In this document: piece by piece, positions 59,247 through 64,000 of the stretch
Layout: each line of letters starts with the position of its first letter
How positions within the stretch are numbered: position 1 is the stretch's first letter
Assembly (NCBI GenBank): GCA_963818505.1
Contig: CAWFSJ010000005.1
Span: 248,001-312,000 of the forward strand
Source of the DNA: JADKAV01 sp963818505
Lineage (GTDB): Bacteria > Actinomycetota > Actinomycetes > S36-B12 > UBA10799
DNA: 64,000 nt
Direction: 5' to 3'
Program-made: the position numbers and the translations under genes
Notes under the pieces: model-generated
Database searches by the model: none
The model's input: the letters and a program-made list of their open reading frames with translations, nothing else
Told to the model about the DNA's origin: nothing

Positions 59247-59758
59247 GTCAGCCCTCCTGATCCGGTCGCCCGAACATGCGTTACGGCGCGAGACTGCTCG
59301 GCGCGGGCGACCAGCCCGACCGCCAGCCCGAGTGCAAGGACACGGATGACGTTGAACACCGTGGCTACGAGCAACCAGTGGCCGGGGTCGGACACTCCCG
59401 ATCGCAACTTGGACGGCACCTCGACAAGAACGGTGAGTAAGACCAGGGCGGCTGCGCTCAGCCATAAAGCGCGACTGAGTGGCTGGTTGCCCGGGAATCG
59501 CCGCGGGTATCGCACCAGAACAAGAGCCACGGCAATGGCGAGCAGTAGCCCCCCAATTGCCGCCTCCACGAGCATCGGCACGTAGGCGATCGACATCGCA
59601 GACCGATACGCAGCAGCGATGGGGGTCAACGAGATGACCAGGTTGGCCGACCAGAATGCGACCGCTCCTGCCATCGCGGGCCTGAGCCAACCACTGCCTG
59701 CCGACCCGCTGGGCGTAGCACTGCCAGTACCGGCGGAGGATGACTCGACAGCATCCAT
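59243..59758 (-). CDS. Membrane protein coupled to the DUF4386-like gene
   Basis: 171 residues with four to five hydrophobic segments (AVAFWSANLVISLTPIAAAY, MLVEAAIGGLLLAIAVALVL, ALWLSAAALVLLTVLVEVPS, VFNVIRVLALGLAVGLVARA). No named domain. ATG at 59758 with GGGAG upstream; 4-bp overlap with the next gene suggests the two products work together. Confidence 0.7.
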   Translation of the reverse strand: MDAVESSSAGTGSATPSGSAGSGWLRPAMAGAVAFWSANLVISLTPIAAAYRSAMSIAYVPMLVEAAIGGLLLAIAVALVLVRYPRRFPGNQPLSRALWLSAAALVLLTVLVEVPSKLRSGVSDPGHWLLVATVFNVIRVLALGLAVGLVARAEQSRAVTHVRATGSGGLT

Positions 59759-60124
59759 GACTACTCCCACGGCCAGACTCACGTTCCGGCCTACCCCCAT
59801 CATCACGCCGAACAGGCTTGGACGGGTGAAGTTCGGTGGTGATGCACACGAACACGCGACCCATCCCGCTGTGTCCAGACCACATGGCAGCAAGGAGGTC
59901 CCAGGTGCTTGGAATACCAAAGCGATCCGGGAGAACCACGCAGCCAACTCTCAGGACCGGCGGCCGCACGCAGGTGCCACGCGGCTTGGTGTCGGCCCGC
60001 CTACGGCTGCCGGGTGAGCTCAGATGTTCGCTGCCTCCGCGGGCTGATCTTCCCGAGCGCGGAAGGCCAGGCGGCGTGAAACGCTGCAGGATCTGTGTAC
60101 CTCCACTCCAGATGATGAAGGCCC
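59759..60124. other. Intergenic stretch without a supported gene
   Basis: No frame here shows protein-like content. It probably holds the promoter of the membrane-protein pair and the terminator of the helicase operon, but I see no clear hairpin. Confidence 0.5.
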
Positions 60125-60402
60125 TCAACTCACCGGCGTGATCACCCGGCCCCACTGCAAGTACGAAGGGCGGGACTTCGGGTTCAGTTCGCCGAATGCC
60201 GCCCCGAACGCTGCGTTGGCGAACGTGAAACGAATCTTCAGCGTCCACGACGTCGGCTTGAGGGTCACCGCGTGCTTGATCTGCTTGACCCGCGCACGCA
60301 GTTCCTTCGGCGTGCGCGTGAACCCCCAACTGCCGTCCGCTTGACAGGGTTGCGGGCCAGCTTCACGCAGTTGCCCGACGCCGAGAAGCCCCCGACCTTC
60401 AC
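60125..60402 (-). pseudogene. Small gene broken by a 1-base deletion, last of the helicase operon
   Basis: A GTG at 60402 overlaps the stop of the pyrophosphatase gene (GTGA) and reads VKVGGFSASGNCVKLARNP; then the sense continues in another frame as CQADGSWGFTRTPKELRARV KQIKH and on to GRVITPVS, stopping at 60125. Adding one base to the GGG at 60347-60349 joins both into a 92-residue protein, and the total length then divides by three. No family recognised. Confidence 0.6.
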
Positions 60403-60734
60403 CGCTTCTGGGCGCTGCCCCTCACCTCATCAGCCACGTACCGCTGCCCGTCGGCATCCAACTTCGCGCCCGCGGCCTGCAACAGATCGACCCCGAGCAC
60501 GTCGGCCATCCGGCACAGATAGATCAAGACATCGGCCATCTCGTCGGCGACGGCACGCAGCTTGTCAGGGGCTAGCGTCATCGACTCCTGCGCCGTGAGC
60601 CACTGCAATTCAACCGCCAACTCCCCCGCCTCCCCTGCGACCGCCATGGCCAGGTTCTTGGGTGTGTGGAACTGCTCCCACTCCCGCTCGACGGCGAACT
60701 GGCGAACCGCCGCCGTCAGTTCCTCGAGCGTCAC
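60399..60734 (-). CDS. MazG-like nucleotide pyrophosphohydrolase (dCTPase-like)
   Basis: 111 residues. ERDW-type start FAVEREWEQFHTPKNLAMAV, then AGEAGELAVELQWLTAQE (ExxE metal motif) and VADEMADVLIYLCRMADVLG (ExxD) place it in the all-alpha NTP pyrophosphatase group near dCTP pyrophosphatase. It removes unwanted nucleotides. ATG overlaps the helicase stop by 4 bp. Confidence 0.9.
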   Translation of the reverse strand: MTLEELTAAVRQFAVEREWEQFHTPKNLAMAVAGEAGELAVELQWLTAQESMTLAPDKLRAVADEMADVLIYLCRMADVLGVDLLQAAGAKLDADGQRYVADEVRGSAQKR

Positions 60735-62692
60735 ACGACCTCCTCCACCCAGTCCTTGAGCACCTCACGCGTCTGCGCGTCGGTCGAATACAGTACCGTT
60801 CCCACCATCCCCCTGGTCAGCAGCACCTTGTAGACGTTGCGCACGAACGTGTCGAAGTCGGCCGCATTCTTGCCCCGGAAGGCCGGATCCCGCGACGCTG
60901 TCACGTCGCAAATGAACCGGTCTTCCCGCCACACCAGGTCCGGTCCGAGGATCACCCCGGACCAGTCGTACTCGAACCCCTGCGCGGTGTAGACGCAGCC
61001 GACCTGGCCGAAACCTCCGTCATCGGTGGCCCACAGTGACCGGGCGGGCGCCCCATCATGGCGGCGTTCATCCTTGTTGTTCCACGGCCTGGCCCACTCA
61101 CCGATCCGCACGTCCGGCACGAGCGGTTCACCACGAACGGCCTCGGACCACGGCCAGCAGAACCCCGCCGACATCCGCGCGCCGAAGCCCTCCCTTTGAC
61201 GCGCCGCGAGGAACTCCTCCATCTGCTCGGGAGTTTCCGCGACGAGCAGTCGGTAGCTGTCATCCCCCGCCCAGTCGATCGGGCAGGCGTCGACGAGCCC
61301 GAGCAGGCGCAGCACCCACTCCTCGTACAGCCGCGACCCACCGGAGCGGAACTGGGCGTTGAGTTCGATCTCGTGCACGTCGAGCCCGCGCCGCTGTGCG
61401 GTATCGCGGATCACCGCGACAGTGCCGATCTCTCCGGGTCGCACCACCTGGTGTTCGTCGAGGAGGAATACCGGCACCCGCGCGACGTCGATCAACTCCT
61501 GGATCTGCGGCTTCGTCGAGCGGTGGGCCTTGGCCGTGAAGCGGTTGTTGCTGCTCTCACGGATGCGGTGCGCCTCATCCAGGATCAGGACGTCGAGTGA
61601 GTTGGGCTCGTCGGTGGCGAACTGGTTGAAGTAGCCGAACAACTGCCGGACGCGGGGGTTGCGCCGTCCTGCCACCCGGCGCAGGGTCTCAGTGAACGCC
61701 TTGGAACCCGTGGCATGCTCGGCAGCGCGGCCCTGGCGGTACAACTCGCCGAGCAGCGACATCGCGATCACGCTCTTGCCGCTGCCCGGGCCTCCGGTCA
61801 CCACGACCACGGACTTGTGGTCGGCCTGCGTGGCGTTCCTCACCGCGTTGAGCACCACCCGGTAGGCCACCTCCTGCTCGTCGAGGAGGACGAACTGCTC
61901 GCGCTCTTGGATCTCCTGGGCCGCCAACGCCATGAGTTGCCTGCTCGGCGCCACCGCCGAGGCCAGCAGCTCATCGGCCGCCGCAGCCCCGGAGTCCGGC
62001 GCGAATCGTCCGGCCAGGTACTCCAGCCAGCGCCCGCGCTCCTCACCGGTGAACAGCCGACTGGCCTGCGTCTCGGGACGCTGCCGCAGAGTTGCGACGC
62101 CCGCTTCGGACGCATTGTGCAGATACGCCGCCCCTGCCAGCGCATCCGCCCGCTGCTCCAGCACCTTGACGAAATCGCACATGTAGTCGACGTAGTTCTG
62201 CACCTGCCGTCCTGGATGCAGCACTGGCCGCGAGCCGTAGGCGTCCACAGTGACCAGTTCAGGGTCGTCCGGATCGGCCTGTGCGCGGCTCCACTGCTTG
62301 AGTTCGACGACCAGGTAGGACGGCCTGCCGGACTTAGGGTGGTTGCCCGCGACGATCACATCGGTGCGTTTGCTGGAGAGTGGAAGCCGGTGCTCCACGA
62401 GCACCTCGACCTCCGACAGCCCCGCCTCGGCGAGGTCGGCCATGAGCACGGGCAACGACGATTGCCACGACCTCACCTCCGCCGAGGAGGGCGCATAGCC
62501 GACGTCGATGGCGAACTGCTGGGTCAACCGGGGCACCGCATGATCGTTGAGGAGTTGCGCCAACAACAACTCCGCCGACGACCGAAGCAGCGGCACAAGA
62601 ACCCCCGCGCAGCACGAAACGATTCGTGCGGGTGGGGGCGTATCCAGCCGATCGGCGAGGAAGCCCGTCGGGCCGCAACCTGACGACTTCAC
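60731..62692 (-). CDS. DUF2075 (Schlafen-group) helicase with nuclease-like N-terminus
   Basis: 653 residues. The helicase part (about residue 290 on) has VVVVTGGPGSGKSVIAMSLL as Walker A, LDVLILDEAHRIRESSNNRF as Walker B, VFLLDEHQVVRPGEIGTV and QGFEYDWSGVILGPDLVW as later motifs, typical of DUF2075. Ahead of it TDVIVAG and YLVVELKQWSRAQ form a D...ExK pattern of a PD-(D/E)xK nuclease-like fold. The start is uncertain: GTG at 62692 or, with GGGGG upstream, GTG at 62596. First gene of a three-gene operon with a nucleotide pyrophosphatase and a small protein. Confidence 0.85.
   Translation of the reverse strand: MKSSGCGPTGFLADRLDTPPPARIVSCCAGVLVPLLRSSAELLLAQLLNDHAVPRLTQQFAIDVGYAPSSAEVRSWQSSLPVLMADLAEAGLSEVEVLVEHRLPLSSKRTDVIVAGNHPKSGRPSYLVVELKQWSRAQADPDDPELVTVDAYGSRPVLHPGRQVQNYVDYMCDFVKVLEQRADALAGAAYLHNASEAGVATLRQRPETQASRLFTGEERGRWLEYLAGRFAPDSGAAAADELLASAVAPSRQLMALAAQEIQEREQFVLLDEQEVAYRVVLNAVRNATQADHKSVVVVTGGPGSGKSVIAMSLLGELYRQGRAAEHATGSKAFTETLRRVAGRRNPRVRQLFGYFNQFATDEPNSLDVLILDEAHRIRESSNNRFTAKAHRSTKPQIQELIDVARVPVFLLDEHQVVRPGEIGTVAVIRDTAQRRGLDVHEIELNAQFRSGGSRLYEEWVLRLLGLVDACPIDWAGDDSYRLLVAETPEQMEEFLAARQREGFGARMSAGFCWPWSEAVRGEPLVPDVRIGEWARPWNNKDERRHDGAPARSLWATDDGGFGQVGCVYTAQGFEYDWSGVILGPDLVWREDRFICDVTASRDPAFRGKNAADFDTFVRNVYKVLLTRGMVGTVLYSTDAQTREVLKDWVEEVV
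62612..62629. promoter_or_regulatory. Dyad upstream of a possible helicase start
   Basis: GCACGAA-ACGA-TTCGTGC is a perfect 7-bp-arm dyad. If the helicase begins at 62596 it would lie 15 nt before the start and could be an operator. It does not match the LexA box. Confidence 0.35.
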
Positions 62693-62746
62693 TGTAATGG
62701 GCCAAGGCCAGTTCTGCGGCGACTCGCAGCACCTTTTCCCTGCGGG

Positions 62747-63046
62747 GTGCGCGCCGAACGCGACCTACCAGAGACAGGGCGTTCTCGGCGCAAGATCATC
62801 GGTCTGGTCGCGGCCATGGCCGCCTTCGCCCTTGCCGCGTTGTGGATCGTGGTGACTCCCGGCGAATCCGAGTCCGCCAACGGCGTCGTCCGCGTGCTCC
62901 TGCGGTGGGGGCACAGCGTGTGCTGGGCGCTGATCGGTGTTGCCGCGCTGGTCTTCTCGGCCGATGGCCCGGCCCGGTTGCGCGATGCGGCCTTGGTGGC
63001 GGCCGGGATCTGTTACGCGGGCTTCATCCTGGCCCTTGTGTTGTAG
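62747..63046 (+). CDS. Small membrane protein, three helices
   Basis: 99 residues: IIGLVAAMAAFALAALWIVV, VCWALIGVAALVFSADGPAR and AALVAAGICYAGFILALVL are membrane segments. No family recognised. GTG start at 62747; divergent from the helicase operon. Confidence 0.7.
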   Translation: MRAERDLPETGRSRRKIIGLVAAMAAFALAALWIVVTPGESESANGVVRVLLRWGHSVCWALIGVAALVFSADGPARLRDAALVAAGICYAGFILALVL

Positions 63047-63194
63047 GGCGACGCAGCGTCTCGACTGAACACGCGGCCGACTCTTGGGAAGACGCTCACC
63101 CGTGGCGGGCCCTCCCTGCGCAACTGCTCCTACGTGACGATCGGTGGAGTTCCGCGCAAGCCGGCGGGACCGCCGAGTGGCTCCGATATGTTCA

Positions 63195-63223
63195 TTGTGC
63201 CGGCGACCGCCGGATGTTACACT
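63195..63223 (+). promoter_or_regulatory. Promoter of the last secreted-protein gene
   Basis: TTGTGC (63195-63200) and TACACT (63218-63223) are 17 bp apart, a good -35/-10 pair, about 50 nt before the ATG. Unlike many genes here this one would have a leader. Confidence 0.6.
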
Positions 63224-63274
63224 TATGTTCTCGTTGTCACACTGGATGACAGCGTGTCCCCTGGAGTTCATCCA

Positions 63275-64000
63275 ATGCGAAAGACCCTCACCGTCGGCGC
63301 TGTGACCACCGCGATGCTGGCAGGAATGTGCGCGATCCCGGCATCAGCGACAGCCCTGCCTGCCCAGCAACTGGCCGCCAAACCCAAGACCAAACCCGCG
63401 GGCTCGGTGATCATCGCTCCCCGAGCGGGCCAGAAGGTCAAGCGCCACACTGTCAAAGTCACGGTCCGTGCTCCCTACGGTGTGCGCGCTGCCCGACTCA
63501 ACGGCACGAGGCTGACCAACCGAGAGTTCCGCCTGGCGCCCAACGGAAAGCGCCGGACCCTGGTCGCCTCCTCATCCCACGGCCTGCGCCACGGCACCAA
63601 CACCCTGCGCGTCACGGTCAACAAGCGCTACAAGGGCACGAAGACCCAGACCCTGCGATTCACGATCCAGGGCAAGCCGGTCCTCACCGGGGCGGGGCGC
63701 GACAAGCGCGTGGCGGCCGGAACGTCCGTGAACATCAAGGGCACCAGCCGTTTGCACCCATCGGTGCCCAAGAACGCGCGCGCGAGCTTCCGCTGGACGA
63801 TCGTCAGCAAACCGGCCGGGAGCGACGCGACTCTGCGCCACGAGACCAAGCGCAAGCCGCGCCTCAAGACCGACATGCCGGGTAAGTATGTCCTGCGGGT
63901 GAAATCGTCGTACGGACGCAACGCGGCAGCCGGCACGCTCACCTCTGACACCGTGACAGTGTCCGCACCGCAGACCCCGATGGTTCCGTTCAACGCCTTC
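63275..64000 (+). CDS. Secreted Ig-like protein (3' end outside window)
   Basis: 242 codons visible, no stop before the edge. The signal peptide is LTVGAVTTAMLAGMCAIPAS ATA; the mature part begins with a Lys/Pro-rich stretch (AAKPKTKPAGSVIIAPRAGQ) and two beta-sandwich-like modules (VKRHTVKVTVRAPYGVRAAR LNG; ASFRWTIVSKPAGSDATLRH and GKYVLRVKS), the latter PKD-like. Probably a surface or secreted adhesin. A GGAG ribosome site precedes the ATG. Confidence 0.8.
   Translation, partial: MRKTLTVGAVTTAMLAGMCAIPASATALPAQQLAAKPKTKPAGSVIIAPRAGQKVKRHTVKVTVRAPYGVRAARLNGTRLTNREFRLAPNGKRRTLVASSSHGLRHGTNTLRVTVNKRYKGTKTQTLRFTIQGKPVLTGAGRDKRVAAGTSVNIKGTSRLHPSVPKNARASFRWTIVSKPAGSDATLRHETKRKPRLKTDMPGKYVLRVKSSYGRNAAAGTLTSDTVTVSAPQTPMVPFNAF

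Noticed and set aside
58536..60329. One long open frame of 597 residues on the reverse strand
   Set aside because: Only the last 236 residues (from 59246) look like a protein; the first part overlaps a better-supported membrane-protein gene and has random composition.
60138..60344. Forward-strand gene of 68 residues
   Set aside because: It is the complement of the frameshifted small gene on the reverse strand, which has the better protein-like sequence and operon context.
62612..62629. LexA (SOS) box upstream of the helicase
   Set aside because: The dyad is CGAA-N4-TTCG, while the actinobacterial box needs CGAAC-N4-GTTCG; the half-site spacing is wrong.

Overview
The window is visibly GC-rich and coding-dense, and looks like one stretch of chromosome from an actinobacterium (Actinomycetota). 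Pointers are the paired MutA/MutB methylmalonyl-CoA mutase, a WS/DGAT wax-ester/triacylglycerol synthase, a Rv2953-like reductase, a PAC2 protein, a geranylgeranyl-reductase-type flavoprotein, frequent GTG starts, and many genes whose start codon lies only 6-7 nt behind a TANNNT -10 box, so they are probably leaderless. Genus cannot be decided from the sequence.

Layout. 1-2938: 5' part of a large secreted repeat protein, cut by the window edge, with a nearly perfect 627-bp tandem repeat. 3083-3302: tRNA-Lys and a long hairpin. 3348-9874: VOC protein, mesaconyl-CoA hydratase, GMC oxidoreductase, TetR regulator, WS/DGAT, aldo/keto reductase. 9907-14625: an arsenic/methylarsenic resistance island with flavodoxin-like protein, ArsC, aquaporin, ArsR-ArsC fusion, ArsR, ArsP-type permease, small thioredoxin-like protein, a third ArsR and ArsI; clear ArsR-type operators are visible. 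14668-26858: PPK2, SRPBCC, oxidoreductases, GNATs, a GH31 glycosidase of YihQ type, a secreted metzincin protease and a VapBC module. 26909-31871: mutA-mutB-meaB operon. 31988-39895: secreted proteins, a DMT exporter, a PLP decarboxylase, a frameshifted collagen-like gene and a NarL-type two-component system. 40018-42905: a second mutase of MeaA/ethylmalonyl type with its own MeaB. 42961-49248: flavoprotein, second VapBC, aldehyde dehydrogenase/DUF779 with a GAF regulator, PAC2. 49305-53040: an ADP-ribosylglycohydrolase/phosphatase fusion, an M20 amidohydrolase and a GCS2 ligase. 53521-55619: tRNA Glu-Asp-Phe, with tRNA-Phe carrying a 1.8-kb insertion bounded by a duplicated tRNA 3' end. 55630-64000: membrane proteins, DUF5996, a DUF2075 helicase/nucleotide pyrophosphatase operon and a second edge-truncated secreted protein.

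How the parts fit. Acyl-CoA metabolism is the main metabolic theme: mesaconyl-CoA hydratase, the MeaA-type mutase and methylmalonyl-CoA mutase are steps of the ethylmalonyl-CoA route, alongside an enoyl-CoA hydratase and lipid storage by WS/DGAT. The arsenic island covers arsenate reduction, a likely arsenite channel, organoarsenical cleavage and organoarsenical export.

Items most worth a second look: two families of intergenic hairpin repeats (one at 22562, 35959, 36206 and 39949; one at 3235 and 48254), the tRNA-Phe island with an unrecognised cargo protein, the ADP-ribosylglycohydrolase/phosphatase fusion with altered metal-ligand motifs, and three gene frames each broken by a single base in a short G/C run. 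The last could be sequencing error or real decay.
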